A stretch of DNA of 62,574 nucleotides from Kamptonema sp. UHCC 0994. GTDB taxonomy: Bacteria > Cyanobacteriota > Cyanobacteriia > Cyanobacteriales > Microcoleaceae. Position numbers and translations under genes: made by a program. The notes under the pieces were generated by a model, which ran no database searches, was not told where the DNA came from, and worked only from the letters and a program-made list of their open reading frames with translations. Positions 34,988-45,026 of the stretch are shown in pieces (the stretch's first letter is position 1; each line of letters opens with the position of its first letter). The stretch spans positions 1 through 62,574 of the forward strand of contig NZ_JARFTR010000257.1 in assembly GCF_029167235.1 (NCBI RefSeq), written 5' to 3'.

Positions 34988-37615
34988 CTATATATAGGGT
35001 TCTAGCAGATTGATAATAGCTTCGTCATTGAACATTTGGCTTAATTCTAGTATTTTGTTACTGAAAGTCGCATACTGAGGATTGAGTTGCTTAAGGCGGT
35101 TAGCTTCTTGCTGAATATCTGCCATAAAGCCATCCTGGGTTGCCCGGTAAAGGACTGCCAGTTCTTCCCTTGGTGGCACTACCCAATCCACTGAGTCGGA
35201 AACCGTAGCAGAAAGTTCCTCCGTCTCCGGTAATGTCTCATAAATCCATTGCAAATCTAGGTGGCGCTGCAATTCGCCTAGCAATCCATTAAACTCGACT
35301 GGTTTTGGGAAAAAGCTATTACATCCAGCCGCGATCGCATCCTGCATATCCACCTGAGACAAACTAGCAGGGGAAGCAATGATTGGCATATTGGCAAAAT
35401 CCGGTAGTTCCCGCAGGCGGCGGGTCATTTCCAGCCCATCCATTTTTGACATCATCACGTCGGTAATAATCAAATCTGGGCGCATTTGTAGGGCGACTTC
35501 CAGTCCGGTTTGCCCATCGTCAGCCTCAGCCATTTTAAAACCCAAGGGTTCCAGCATTCCCATAAGCACAGCACGATTTTCCCGGCGATCGTCGATCGCT
35601 AAAATTTTGCGCCTTTCCCCCTGATAGCCAATTACCCGTTGATTAGCAGAGACAGATTGGGTAAGCCAATCGGTAGCAATAGGCAGATTCACCTCAAACC
35701 AGAAAGTGCTACCTTTGCCCAAGGTGCTATTAACCTGGATAGAACTGTCCATCATTTGCACAATTTGCTGACTGATTGCTAACCCCAAACCAGTACCTTC
35801 GCTGTTGCGATCGCGCTTCCCAGCCTGCTCAAAGGGTAAAAATATAGCTTGTAACTTTTCTGGTGGGATGCCAATGCCTGTATCTTTCACCTGGAAGCGA
35901 ATTCTCGGCGATGCAGCGTCAGTTTTTTCCCCATCATCCACAACTTCAACGTTAAAAGAGACATTACCAAAATCGGTGAATTTGATGGCATTACTGAGCA
36001 GATTTAGCAACACCTGTCGCAAACGTTTGTCATCGGCATAGACGGCAGTGGGCAGATTAGCAGCCGGGTGGTAACGGAAAGTAACGCCCTTTTGTTCTGC
36101 TTTGATCCGGCAAATTTCTACAGTGGTAATGAGGAAATTAGTGAAGTGGAAATCCTGGGGATAGAGTTCCATCTTTTGCACTTCCAGTTTGGACAGATCC
36201 AAAATGTCATTGATCAAAGTTAGTAGGTGAGAACCGCACTGGTGAATCACTCCCAATCCTGACCTCTGCTTGGCAGTAGTAGCGGGATCGCGCTGGAGAA
36301 TCTGAGTATAGCCAAGGATGCCGTTGAGGGGGGTTCGCAATTCGTGGTTCATGTTAGCGAGAAATTGGCTTTTAGCACGGTTGGCAATTTCTGCCTTTTC
36401 TTTTGCTTGCAATATTTCTAGTTCGGCAGACTTGCGATCGCTAATATTGCGGCAAACGATAACGCCCCCTTTCAAGGTACCACTGGCATCTTTTAGAGGT
36501 GCTCCACTCACTGTCACCCAAAGGCCTTCTGGGGCTTTACTATGACGGATAAATATCTCCACATTGCTTACTTGCTCGCCCTGAAGCGCCCGCACCAGGG
36601 GAAGCTGCTCCGTTGGGAACAGAGTCACTCGATCGGTTTGATACACCCCATATTCCTCTGACCATGCTTCCTGTTGGCTTTCAGTAATTCCGCTGCCAAA
36701 CATCTGCTCGGCGGCAGGGTTAAAGATCAGGAATTGACCCTTTTCATCGGCAACAATTACGCCATCGCTCATGCTGCTAAGGATCAGTTGCATCAAGCTA
36801 GTTTGCTCTTGAAGCGCCTGGTTACTTTGCTGAAAGTCCGATGAACCTTGCTCTTTTTCATTCAGCAGTGCTTTGACTCGTTGAATTAGATCGTTGAATG
36901 CAGTTGCCAGAATGCCTGTTTCATCATTGGTGGTGACGGCCGTTTGTAGGTCAAAGTTAGAGGTTTGTGTGACTTGCAAGGCGATGTCTGTCAATGATTG
37001 TATCGGCTTGGAAATACTACTGGCAATTCGCAATCCGATGATTAATGCTAGAATCGCGCAGCCTAAACTGGTTATGCCAATTAGAATCATGGTGGGTTGG
37101 GCTTGGGAAATTGCTTCGTCATACATTGACGAATACTCCAGAATCACCGCACCATCAATCTTGTTTCCCTCGTTTTTCAGTGGAATAACAATCAGCTTAA
37201 TCCCTTGGGGATAATCGTCGCTCTTTTCCAGAAAGGTTCTAGAGTTGCCATCTTGCATCGTTTGCTGAATTTCGTTGCCCAGATCGTGGTCAAAAGTAGT
37301 GCCGATATTTTCAGGAACGGCATCTGCTAAAATCCGCTTTTGGCGATCGACTACCACAATGTCGCGCTGTTGCAAGTCATGTAGTAGCTTGGTGTAGTTT
37401 TGCAGTTCGTCTGAGCGTTTAACAGGAATGGGTTCTTGATGAGAAAAGCTATCTTTGACAATGGCGATCGCCAGTACCTCGGCAACGTGCTCGGCTTCTG
37501 CGATCGCTAGGGTTTCAGCAATTTTATGACTTTGGGCGATCGCAACTGTACCAACCACCCCTGTTAATAGGGAAACACCAATAAAGCTACTAACCAGTTT
37601 GTGCGAAATTTTCAT
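34988..37615 (-). CDS. Membrane hybrid sensor histidine kinase (HAMP-PAS-HisKA-HATPase-REC)
   Basis: Protein of 875 aa. Two membrane helices (about 8-28 and 176-197) bracket a periplasmic sensing domain. HAMP (about 200-250), a PAS domain (about 272-390), HisKA with [15 protein letters not shown], HATPase boxes [19 protein letters not shown] and [14 protein letters not shown], then a receiver with [22 protein letters not shown]-terminal helical tail of about 100 residues follows the receiver. It precedes the second kinase in an operon. The 54-bp gap from ictB contains a partial AGGACTTACGCA repeat. The signal is unknown. Confidence 0.92.
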   Translation of the reverse strand: MKISHKLVSSFIGVSLLTGVVGTVAIAQSHKIAETLAIAEAEHVAEVLAIAIVKDSFSHQEPIPVKRSDELQNYTKLLHDLQQRDIVVVDRQKRILADAVPENIGTTFDHDLGNEIQQTMQDGNSRTFLEKSDDYPQGIKLIVIPLKNEGNKIDGAVILEYSSMYDEAISQAQPTMILIGITSLGCAILALIIGLRIASSISKPIQSLTDIALQVTQTSNFDLQTAVTTNDETGILATAFNDLIQRVKALLNEKEQGSSDFQQSNQALQEQTSLMQLILSSMSDGVIVADEKGQFLIFNPAAEQMFGSGITESQQEAWSEEYGVYQTDRVTLFPTEQLPLVRALQGEQVSNVEIFIRHSKAPEGLWVTVSGAPLKDASGTLKGGVIVCRNISDRKSAELEILQAKEKAEIANRAKSQFLANMNHELRTPLNGILGYTQILQRDPATTAKQRSGLGVIHQCGSHLLTLINDILDLSKLEVQKMELYPQDFHFTNFLITTVEICRIKAEQKGVTFRYHPAANLPTAVYADDKRLRQVLLNLLSNAIKFTDFGNVSFNVEVVDDGEKTDAASPRIRFQVKDTGIGIPPEKLQAIFLPFEQAGKRDRNSEGTGLGLAISQQIVQMMDSSIQVNSTLGKGSTFWFEVNLPIATDWLTQSVSANQRVIGYQGERRKILAIDDRRENRAVLMGMLEPLGFKMAEADDGQTGLEVALQMRPDLIITDVMMSKMDGLEMTRRLRELPDFANMPIIASPASLSQVDMQDAIAAGCNSFFPKPVEFNGLLGELQRHLDLQWIYETLPETEELSATVSDSVDWVVPPREELAVLYRATQDGFMADIQQEANRLKQLNPQYATFSNKILELSQMFNDEAIINLLEPYI

Positions 37616-37669
37616 GGCAATAGTAATTCAGTCAGGACTTACGCAAAAGTAAAGTTGCACCCACCCTAC

Positions 37670-39121
37670 TTACTCACCTGTACTCAAACTTGGCTTCCGA
37701 ATAACTGCGTAATAACTAGCAATAATTGCCACCATCAGCCACCAAAGCATATTAACCTCTGGCCGATACCAGACAGTATCGACAAAACCGTGAGCCATCA
37801 TACCAGCTAAAGTCGCGATCGCAGCCATCAACCAAAACCCTTCACTCGATTTTAAATTGGAGATTGGGGAATTTTGATTAACAACTTCAACCTGTGAAAT
37901 AGACTCCATCGCTTGTCCATCCCGTAGACTTTTTAGTTCCACAAATCCCTGATTAAATGTCACCGTTAGCAGCCACAGAAAAGTTATTAAACCGATGAAA
38001 CCACTTTCTACCGTAATTTCTAGCAGTACAGAATAGGCACTCAAAGCACTGTAACGCGGTCGCATATAAAGGGGATAAACCTTATTAAAAGCCACATTCC
38101 CAGGGCCAATCCCTAATATCGGGCGATCGCGAATCATTTGAATCACAGCCGTCCAAACATTAATACGGAAATTATTGCTACTATCTCCACGCCCCACAAA
38201 AATACTGGTAACGCGATTCCGTAGGGGTTCCACCAATAACAGCCCTAAAACGATCGCAAAAGCAAAACTTCCCAACCCAAGAGGTAGTGCCCAAGTACGC
38301 CAAAAACGAGGCATTCTAGGACTCCACCAATACCACATCAAAATTGCAAACAATACAATCATCACCACACAACCAATCCAAGCCCCCCGGCTATCCGTAT
38401 AGCGCAAACAAGCAGAATTAACTAACAGCATCGTCACAGCTAAAGCTTTTGGGCCCCAGCCTTTCCAGACGAAAATTGCCGCAAAACTCAAAGCAATTGC
38501 CGGCAACAAATAGGAACCCAAAAGATTTGGATTACCCAAATAACTGTAAGCCCGCGTTAAATTTGCCTGAGTAGAAGTAGGGTCATTCCAAGTTGCCAAC
38601 GGCGGAACTTGATCTATCCACTGTCGCACCCCATAAAAACTGACAATTAAGGCAATGTGCAAATAAAGCGCAATTAACCACCCTCGTAGTTTAGGCGATC
38701 GCAATACCCTAGCCATCAACGCAAAAAATACTAAATAAAGCGTCAGCTTACCCCAACCCACAAAAGCAGCCGCCTTTACTGGTGACATTGCTGTTGCTAC
38801 CGTTGCCACACTCCAGTACAGTAAAACTAGCAAATGAATAGGCGTAAAAACAATCACCTGCCAATCGGAAAGTGTCATTAATACCCAAAAAGCACCACCA
38901 GCAACTAATAGTAAACCTATTAACGCATTGCCCACAAAAGGAGCCAAAGCAAAAACCAAAGAAAGTAAAACAAAACCAAGGGGTTCTGCCCATTGCATCA
39001 ACCAGCTACCCTGCCGCCAACTCCGCAAAGAGCCACAAGTCAAACTGTATAAATAGCTGGCACTACGCCACTGATAAAGTGGCAAATTAAAAAGCGTCAA
39101 CTGTTGCCAAACTGAGTTCAT
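37670..39121 (-). CDS. ictB: IctB-family membrane protein
   Basis: Polytopic membrane protein of 483 aa, of the O-antigen ligase/IctB family (about ten hydrophobic helices). The first segment includes QLTLFNLPLYQWRSASYLYS. The long periplasmic loop between late helices has GPGNVAFNKVYPLYMRPRYS. It was linked to bicarbonate accumulation in cyanobacteria, but a transport role is not proven. It is followed on the same strand by the sensor kinase pair. Confidence 0.85.
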   Translation of the reverse strand: MNSVWQQLTLFNLPLYQWRSASYLYSLTCGSLRSWRQGSWLMQWAEPLGFVLLSLVFALAPFVGNALIGLLLVAGGAFWVLMTLSDWQVIVFTPIHLLVLLYWSVATVATAMSPVKAAAFVGWGKLTLYLVFFALMARVLRSPKLRGWLIALYLHIALIVSFYGVRQWIDQVPPLATWNDPTSTQANLTRAYSYLGNPNLLGSYLLPAIALSFAAIFVWKGWGPKALAVTMLLVNSACLRYTDSRGAWIGCVVMIVLFAILMWYWWSPRMPRFWRTWALPLGLGSFAFAIVLGLLLVEPLRNRVTSIFVGRGDSSNNFRINVWTAVIQMIRDRPILGIGPGNVAFNKVYPLYMRPRYSALSAYSVLLEITVESGFIGLITFLWLLTVTFNQGFVELKSLRDGQAMESISQVEVVNQNSPISNLKSSEGFWLMAAIATLAGMMAHGFVDTVWYRPEVNMLWWLMVAIIASYYAVIRKPSLSTGE

Positions 39122-39129
39122 TTTTAATT

Positions 39130-39258
39130 TGTTAGTTGTTAGTTGTTAGTTGTTAGTTGTTGGTTGTTGGTTGTTAGTTGTTGGTTGTTAGTTAACAGTC
39201 AACAGTTAACAGTTAACCGTTAACCGTTAACAGTCAACAGTCAACAGTTAACAGTTAA
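39130..39258. repeat. Heptamer arrays upstream of ictB
   Basis: (GTTAGTT)n, then GTTGGTT variants, then AACAGTT/AACCGTT arrays. The far end supplies the stop codon (TTA at 39255-39257 on the plus strand) of the adjoining kinase-like gene. Repeat copy number could shift that end. Confidence 0.85.
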
Positions 39259-40151
39259 CCTTCCAACAATTCCATTGCATTTAAACAGGGTAGTGCCAGC
39301 ATATATCGATATCCCGAATCTGGCGAACCTTGAATTGATAGTTGACCCCCTTGCATCTCCACCAATTGGCAACAAAGCAATAACCCCAAACGTTCCCGTG
39401 CTCCGTAACCAGCTAGCTGAGGTGTCTTATCTGCCTCATCAGCCGCAACCAAGGCGGATAATTCAGAGAACGAGAGCACCAGCCGACTCAATCCCTGTGT
39501 AGGTAAAGATGGCAGTTGCTCGGCTATCTGAGGTTCACGCCCACCGGAGTTCACCTCTGAATAGTTGGCTCTTTCACTATTTGATAAGTAATCCGAGTAG
39601 AGTTTAGCATGGGGGAGGCTGTCTCCTAGCCAAGGGTGAAAAACCCAAACTGCGATGTTAATTCCTTGTTCTTTCCGAGATAGGTGAATCCGAATTACAC
39701 TACCCGAACCAGCCGACTGAACCACACTAAATATCAAGTGGTGTAGCATAAGCTGGACTTTATCTTTATCCAGTAACCACAATCGGGAGCCTGGACTGAT
39801 GGAGAGAGAAATTTCTTGCTCTTGTCGGGAAACCACCTGCGATAAAGAGCCAACAGCCTGTTGACATAAAGTTTCAATATCAACAGCGGAGCATTTAATA
39901 GTTGATGGGTTGTCGTCAAGTTCTGCGAGCCCAACAATTTCTTCCACGAGCGATCGCAACTGTTTGCTACTGTTTTGAATGATATCGAGGTATTCCTTTT
40001 GTTTGCTTGTCAGCGGGCCGTAAATTTCTTGGTTCAGAACACTCGCCATACCGACAACTGAAGTGAGCGGAGTTAGCAATTCCTGAGCTAAATAAGTCAG
40101 TAATTTTACTTTAATAGAGTTATTAAGTGGATCTGTGGGTTGGTTAATCAT
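39255..40151 (-). CDS. Degenerate histidine kinase-like protein (H-box His replaced by Gln)
   Basis: Protein of 298 aa with a HisKA-like helix pair at the N-terminus. The H-box reads LAQELLTPLTSVVG, so the phospho-acceptor position (Q23, codon CAG at 40083-40085) is not His. The N box (LHHLIFSVVQSA) has lost both asparagines. No clear G1 motif is present. A G2-like region does remain (LGLLLCCQLVEMQGGQLSIQ). It therefore probably cannot be phosphorylated at this site and may not bind ATP normally. It could act as a scaffold or inhibitor of another kinase. The stop codon is in a heptamer array. It lies between ictB and an acyltransferase on the same strand. Confidence 0.75.
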   Translation of the reverse strand: MINQPTDPLNNSIKVKLLTYLAQELLTPLTSVVGMASVLNQEIYGPLTSKQKEYLDIIQNSSKQLRSLVEEIVGLAELDDNPSTIKCSAVDIETLCQQAVGSLSQVVSRQEQEISLSISPGSRLWLLDKDKVQLMLHHLIFSVVQSAGSGSVIRIHLSRKEQGINIAVWVFHPWLGDSLPHAKLYSDYLSNSERANYSEVNSGGREPQIAEQLPSLPTQGLSRLVLSFSELSALVAADEADKTPQLAGYGARERLGLLLCCQLVEMQGGQLSIQGSPDSGYRYMLALPCLNAMELLEG

Positions 40152-40213
40152 TCGTCATTTATTTAATGTTCGCTGGTCATTTGCTGAGATGATAGGGAGA
40201 TATCAAAGAACTG

Positions 40214-41629
40214 TTAAGATTGAATCATTTTTTCTAGAGCTACCTGCAAATCTTGAGTCAGTTCAGCTATGGCTAATCTGCGACTTTCTTGATAGCTATC
40301 CCAGCGGTCAGAAACTGATATCGGTTGCCCTACTATCATTTTTACCCGCTGTTTGCCCAACTGAGGTCTACTAAAAGGACTTCCACCTTTGATTCTAGTT
40401 ACAACATCCCACAGTAGTAAAGTTGTTTCTGCAAATCGCTCTGCGGTCGGGTTTTCTTGGACATATTTCCCTGTCACGGCTACAAAACTTTCTACCAGTC
40501 TCATGTGCCACATCCGCAAGCTTGCTTCTTCGGCGATGCGGTCTGCCAATCCCTTTTCTAAGGGCGACAAGTCTGCAACATCTTTAATATCTTCTCGGTA
40601 AATATAATCCCAGCCTGCTTGCTCTAAACGACGACACCGATCGATTAAACTCCCCTTTGGCTTTAAGTTGAAATACTGTTCTGCTACTTGCAAGGAAATA
40701 TTTAAAAGGTTTAAAAGTCTTTGTACTAAAGCTTCGTTAGCTGATTCAGTGCCTTCGGAAATGGGAAAAGATGTCAGTTCTGGTGTATCTTTGGGTAGGG
40801 TTTGATGGTAAAATCTCGTATAAAATTCTTCCATCATCACCAGTAAGTGGCCACCCAATCGGATTAAACGTGAGTAGAGAATGTGTTGATTTGAAGCATC
40901 TAATTCTCCCCTATTTACCTCGTCTAGGAGCGGCAAACCGCAATCAATTTCTAATTGGGTTAAAAGCTTTTGTAAGGGTTCCCAAGGAGCCTCTGCATAA
41001 CGATACTGAATACCTACGGGTACGATGAAAACTTGCTCAGTTCGTCCGGCTTTGTACATATCTTCTACGCACCAGAATCCCATCTGAGCGATCCCCGGTT
41101 CTAGGGGGCTAACTATTTCATTGTGTCCGTTAGTTGCTCCTTCTGGAGCGGCTGCAATCGGGAAGTTGCTGTTAGCAAATAATTCGCGGGCAGATCGCAA
41201 TCCCGTTCTGTCTATTTTACCCCTAATTATGGGCGTACCACCTAATCTGGAGTATAGCCAGCCTACAGTGTCACCGGCCCAGAGAGGAATGCCGCGATCG
41301 TAGATGAAGTGAGAATGTATGGGATATTTGAGTGTTATTCCTTCTTTTCTAGCTACTTCCGGTAGTAGTTTCCAAAACAGTTGTGCCAAACAGAAGGGGT
41401 CGTCTGTATTGGGATGGCGAAAGGCGACTAAAAAGCGGACTTTACTATCTTGAAATTGACTGAAAAGATGGGCGAGGGTTTCGACATTTTCGGCTTCTAT
41501 TTGGCTGATGGGTGTCCGTAATTTCAGCCACCAAGGGAGGAGTTGTTGACATACCCGCAGTACCAAGGGGTTGAAATCTGGAGGTATAAATTCTAGAGGC
41601 CGTTGAACGTGGCTAGTAGAGTTGGGCAT
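40214..41629 (-). CDS. PlsC-like 1-acyl-glycerol-3-phosphate acyltransferase domain protein
   Basis: Protein of 471 aa with an acyltransferase domain in the first half. The HX4D motif is in FRHPNTDD (His and the second Asp), PIIRGKIDRTGL supplies the Arg block, and PIAAAPEGATNGHNEIVSPL is the Glu/Pro block III. The second half (about 270-470) is an extra helical domain seen in cyanobacterial homologues and is not needed for the motifs. Probably soluble or membrane-peripheral. Substrate specificity is not clear. Confidence 0.8.
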   Translation of the reverse strand: MPNSTSHVQRPLEFIPPDFNPLVLRVCQQLLPWWLKLRTPISQIEAENVETLAHLFSQFQDSKVRFLVAFRHPNTDDPFCLAQLFWKLLPEVARKEGITLKYPIHSHFIYDRGIPLWAGDTVGWLYSRLGGTPIIRGKIDRTGLRSARELFANSNFPIAAAPEGATNGHNEIVSPLEPGIAQMGFWCVEDMYKAGRTEQVFIVPVGIQYRYAEAPWEPLQKLLTQLEIDCGLPLLDEVNRGELDASNQHILYSRLIRLGGHLLVMMEEFYTRFYHQTLPKDTPELTSFPISEGTESANEALVQRLLNLLNISLQVAEQYFNLKPKGSLIDRCRRLEQAGWDYIYREDIKDVADLSPLEKGLADRIAEEASLRMWHMRLVESFVAVTGKYVQENPTAERFAETTLLLWDVVTRIKGGSPFSRPQLGKQRVKMIVGQPISVSDRWDSYQESRRLAIAELTQDLQVALEKMIQS

Positions 41630-41723
41630 TTTTAAATTACTGTTAATTGTTAGTTGTTAGTTAGTAGTTGATGGTTAGTGGTTGGTAGTTTAGGACTAAG
41701 GCCAACTGGCACATTAAACAAAG

Positions 41724-41786
41724 GTATGTAGTTGGGCTTTAGCCCTCTTTTAGGATATGAAAGAGGGCTAAAGCCCAACTACATAC
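41724..41786. repeat. Long perfect hairpin element
   Basis: Arms of about 27 bp begin GTATGTAGTTGGGCTTTAGC on the left and end in GCTAAAGCCCAACTACATAC on the right, with an 8-9-nt loop (AGGATATG). A GTATGTAGTTG tip also occurs in the hairpin at 49852-49913. It follows a heptamer array (41640-41690) and lies between the acyltransferase and a hydrolase remnant. Confidence 0.7.
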
Positions 41787-41805
41787 CTAAAATTTAACCG
41801 CTCAT

Positions 41806-42051
41806 CTAAATTCCTGCGAGAAACTGGTCAACACTCCGCTTCCAATGTTCTCGATCGACTGTAACGAGTAAATTATGACCCGCGTTAGGAAAAATAACCA
41901 GCGGAAATGTGGGAACTCTGATTTCTCTTAATCGACTTCTAACAACATTAGTATAAGACAAAACATTGAGAACGAAGAAAACAGCCACTACGAACTGGCA
42001 AAGATGCTTTCTGCTTTTTCTTCCCAGTTCGATCGTTATTAATTGCTGCAT
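41806..42051 (-). pseudogene. Remnant of an alpha/beta hydrolase C-terminus
   Basis: ORF of 81 aa. Its last 45 residues (LREIRVPTFPLVIFPNAGHN, then VDREHWKRSVDQFLAGI) look like the C-terminus of an alpha/beta hydrolase, with the catalytic His in AGHN. The first 35 residues are basic and hydrophobic and do not fit the fold. The nucleophile Ser region is absent, so it cannot be an active enzyme. I call it a pseudogene, but a small novel protein is not excluded. Confidence 0.45.
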
Positions 42052-42125
42052 TCAATCTAACCTCACTGACCTGCTCAAATGCCTAGTATCAGCTTAAAGA
42101 TAACTGATTACCAGTTACCATTGGC

Positions 42126-44138
42126 TCAGATAGAAGCAACTGGATTAGAAATCATTTCTTGAAACTGAATGGCATCCGATCGCGGATCGCAGTGAGTGAC
42201 TTTCACTTCTAAGCGATCGCCTATTTCCACAGGCCGACTAAACCGCATTGCCAACTCTAAGCCTAACTCTTCTAACAACACTAAACCCACATTCGTATCT
42301 TCCCGCAGCCAGCGCAGCATCATTGCTTGCCATACTTCCCCAGCATGGCGACGCAAATATTCTAACCCCCAATAACGGTTAGTTTGACGTTCCACATTTG
42401 ATGCTTCTTTCACCGCCGGACTGAGGCTCATAATCATTTCTAGCATCTGTTCTGCCGAAAATGGCAGGTTTTCCCCTCGCAAGTGGGCTTTAATCTGGAA
42501 ATGAGCCAGCAAGTCCATATAACGCCGAATGGGAGATGTCACCTGAGTATAAGCTTCTAAGCCTAAACCTGCGTGTCGCGCTGGCATCAAACTCATCTCG
42601 CTACGTGGCATACAACGGCGCACCGCACAGGCGCGGGCCGGCCCAGCGGGTAATAACAGTAATTCTTCATCTGGGGGGAGTTCGGGTTGCTGCTGATGGC
42701 GGTAGGGTAAGACTAGGTTATGAGTTTGACCGTATTGTGCAGCGACTTCTCCGGTTAAAATCATCATCTCAGCTACGAGTTCCCGTGCGGGGGAGTCATC
42801 CAAGACGTGAACGCTAACATCGTCACCGGATACTTTAATAACCGATTCTGGCATATAGATGCTGATTGCGCCTTGGGTTTGCCTCCACCCGTGTCGCAAT
42901 TTTGCCCAAGCTGCGATCGCGCTAATTTCTGGTTCGGCCGCGATCGCCAAATGTAGCATCTCATCTACATCTTCGTAAGTAAGGCGATAAGTGGGCTTAA
43001 TTAGCGTGATGTGAATGCTGTAATCCTGTACGGCCCCCGTTTCGTCCAAAATCACTCGGAAACTGAGGGAGGGGCAAACTTGCCCTTGTACGAGACTCAT
43101 GGGCCCTGTTGCCAGCTCTGGCGGGAACATTGGCACCATGCCCGTAGGCAGATAAACTGTAGTAGTGCGCTTTCTAGCTTCTAAGTCCAGATCGTCGCCA
43201 GGGGAGAGTAAGTTAGTGGGATCGGCAATGTGTATCCAAAGCTGTTGTTGACCATTTTCCAGAAATTCTAAGCTTAGACCGTCATCGATCTCCGTCGTGC
43301 TTTCGTCGTCTATGGTGTAAACCTTGAGGTGAGTCAAATCGAGGCGATTTGATTCAACGTCAGGCGGGGGATTTTCCAGGCGAGAAGAAGCCAATTCCAG
43401 TACCTTTGCAGAAAAGTGGGTCGGGATCTGGCTGCGCCGCAAAAATAAGTTTTCGTGGAGACTCCAAAGACCGAGATCGACCAGCAGTTGAAATGCAGCT
43501 TCGGGGGTTTCCGAACGTCCCAAGCTGGCTAATGTTTCTAAGGCGGGGGTGCGGTGTGTTGCTTCTTCTCCAAGTAGAGCGAAGCGTTCTAAGGCATCGA
43601 GGCGGGTGCGATCGCTCTGCTGCCACTCTACCTCATCCCCTGCGAGTTTTGTCTTCACCCGCTCCCAAAATCCATGCAATTCTAACTGTCGCTGCCGTTC
43701 AACTTCTTGCTGGTGTTTGATTTCACCTACCATCGCTGTTGAACGCGGCTCGTAGCGATCGCCTTTTTGCTTGAAATAAAGCTTATCTACCGACAACAAG
43801 TAATAGGCCGCGTAGCACTGAGGCGGAGTCGCTTCTGAAAACAGCAGCATTGCCAAACCTGGTGGATCTACGGTTTCTCCATCCTCAACCAAAAGTTCCC
43901 AAGCGACTTCTAAACTCGTTGGGTCTGAATAATTCTCCACTTCCTTGAGGAATGTGGGAATTTGGGTAGGTTTGTAAGTTTCCCCAACTACCTCATAGCT
44001 AATTTGCTTAGGCGGTATGCTGTGGGATTGACTATTTTCATCTACCACAACCCAGTTTTTTTTGCCATCAGGACGATCTGCTACGGCAAGTCGCCGCTCA
44101 CCGTGCAGTCGAAATTCAACTAAAGTTCCCTTCTCCAC
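42126..44138 (-). CDS. Ribonuclease II/R family exoribonuclease
   Basis: Protein of 670 aa with an RNB catalytic domain. The metal site is in YTIDDESTTEIDDGLSLEFL (clustered Asp residues), followed by IHIADPTNLLSPGDDLDLEA and YLPTGMVPMFPPELATGPM. The basic end of the RNB domain is YTQVTSPIRRYMDLLAHFQ. The N-terminal cold-shock-like part and the C-terminal S1-like part (EIGDRLEVKVTHCDPRSDAI) are shortened compared with E. coli RNase R. It degrades RNA 3'-to-5'. Downstream of rpsR on the same strand, a common order in cyanobacteria. Confidence 0.85.
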   Translation of the reverse strand: MEKGTLVEFRLHGERRLAVADRPDGKKNWVVVDENSQSHSIPPKQISYEVVGETYKPTQIPTFLKEVENYSDPTSLEVAWELLVEDGETVDPPGLAMLLFSEATPPQCYAAYYLLSVDKLYFKQKGDRYEPRSTAMVGEIKHQQEVERQRQLELHGFWERVKTKLAGDEVEWQQSDRTRLDALERFALLGEEATHRTPALETLASLGRSETPEAAFQLLVDLGLWSLHENLFLRRSQIPTHFSAKVLELASSRLENPPPDVESNRLDLTHLKVYTIDDESTTEIDDGLSLEFLENGQQQLWIHIADPTNLLSPGDDLDLEARKRTTTVYLPTGMVPMFPPELATGPMSLVQGQVCPSLSFRVILDETGAVQDYSIHITLIKPTYRLTYEDVDEMLHLAIAAEPEISAIAAWAKLRHGWRQTQGAISIYMPESVIKVSGDDVSVHVLDDSPARELVAEMMILTGEVAAQYGQTHNLVLPYRHQQQPELPPDEELLLLPAGPARACAVRRCMPRSEMSLMPARHAGLGLEAYTQVTSPIRRYMDLLAHFQIKAHLRGENLPFSAEQMLEMIMSLSPAVKEASNVERQTNRYWGLEYLRRHAGEVWQAMMLRWLREDTNVGLVLLEELGLELAMRFSRPVEIGDRLEVKVTHCDPRSDAIQFQEMISNPVASI

Positions 44139-44329
44139 AAGCTTTTGCCAAGGTCGCGTGCTATTTTGCGGACTATCTGCAAGTTTAAAGTGCGCTCCGG
44201 CAAGTTAGTTAACTACCGCTAAGCTGCTGAGGCTTTCGCGGGAGGCTTGCGCTTTACGCTAATCGCCCTTGATTGGATCGAGTCTAGCAGATTTGTCGAT
44301 CCGCGCCTATAGCTTTTTCTGGAGTTTTT

Positions 44330-44545
44330 TTAGCCTTCTTGGTTGACGAAGGGCATCAAAGCTAGAATTCTGGCTCTTTTGATGCCTGTGGTCAAGTCTC
44401 GCTGCTGTTTAGCAGTCAATCCTGTGATCCGGCGGGGCAGAATTTTCCCCCGTTCAGTTACAAATTTGCGGAGCAAATCGACATCTTTATAGTCGATCGG
44501 ATCTCCTGGCTTAATTGGCGAAACACGGCGGCGAAAATATGTCAT
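44330..44545 (-). CDS. rpsR: 30S ribosomal protein S18
   Basis: Protein of 71 aa, normal for cyanobacterial S18: [20 protein letters not shown], then [20 protein letters not shown] and the C-terminal [12 protein letters not shown] part of the small subunit platform. Between rpmG and the RNase II gene. Confidence 0.95.
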   Translation of the reverse strand: MTYFRRRVSPIKPGDPIDYKDVDLLRKFVTERGKILPRRITGLTAKQQRDLTTGIKRARILALMPFVNQEG

Positions 44546-44576
44546 GGTAATTGATAGTTGGTAGTTCGTAATTTGG

Positions 44577-44655
44577 AAATGCTAATTGCTAATTGCTATT
44601 AGCTGTTAACAGTTAACAGTTAACAGTTAACCGTTAACCGTTAACCGTTAACAAA
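44577..44655. repeat. Heptamer array between rpmG and rpsR
   Basis: TGCTAAT, then AACAGTT and AACCGTT units in tandem. It ends at the rpmG stop region and separates two ribosomal genes that would otherwise be adjacent. Confidence 0.75.
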
Positions 44656-44844
44656 TTACTTAATTTCCTTGTGGACTGTGTGCTTGTTGCAATGGGTGCA
44701 GAACTTTTTGAGTTCTAGTCTCGCCGTAGTATTACGACGGTTCTTGGTGCTAGTGTACCTGGACACGCCATTTGAGCGCTTGTTTGAGTTAGTTCGGCAC
44801 TCGGTACATTCTAATGTAATGATGATTCGGACACCTTTAGCCAT
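44656..44844 (-). CDS. rpmG: 50S ribosomal protein L33
   Basis: Protein of 62 aa from the ATG at 44844. An upstream reading adds 22 residues that do not belong to L33. [20 protein letters not shown] at the start and [15 protein letters not shown] at the end give two CxxC pairs, so this is the zinc-binding (C+) form. Upstream of rpsR on the same strand, separated by a heptamer array. Confidence 0.95.
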   Translation of the reverse strand: MAKGVRIIITLECTECRTNSNKRSNGVSRYTSTKNRRNTTARLELKKFCTHCNKHTVHKEIK

Positions 44845-45026
44845 AATTCTAAAAAGATTTGGACTAATTGACACTCCCCAGTCTAACGACACGGGAATTT
44901 TACAGGACAACCTTTTTGGGATAAATCCACAAAAAACTTGATTCTTAAAGCCTGAGTCTCACAGCGACTACTCACTCGCTCAGAGGTACTGAGTTTATAA
45001 GCCTACTATTCAGACACAATTTCCTA

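Noticed and set aside
44845-44910. N-terminal extension of ribosomal protein L33
   Set aside because: L33 begins at MAKGVRII; the extra 22 residues are leader DNA.
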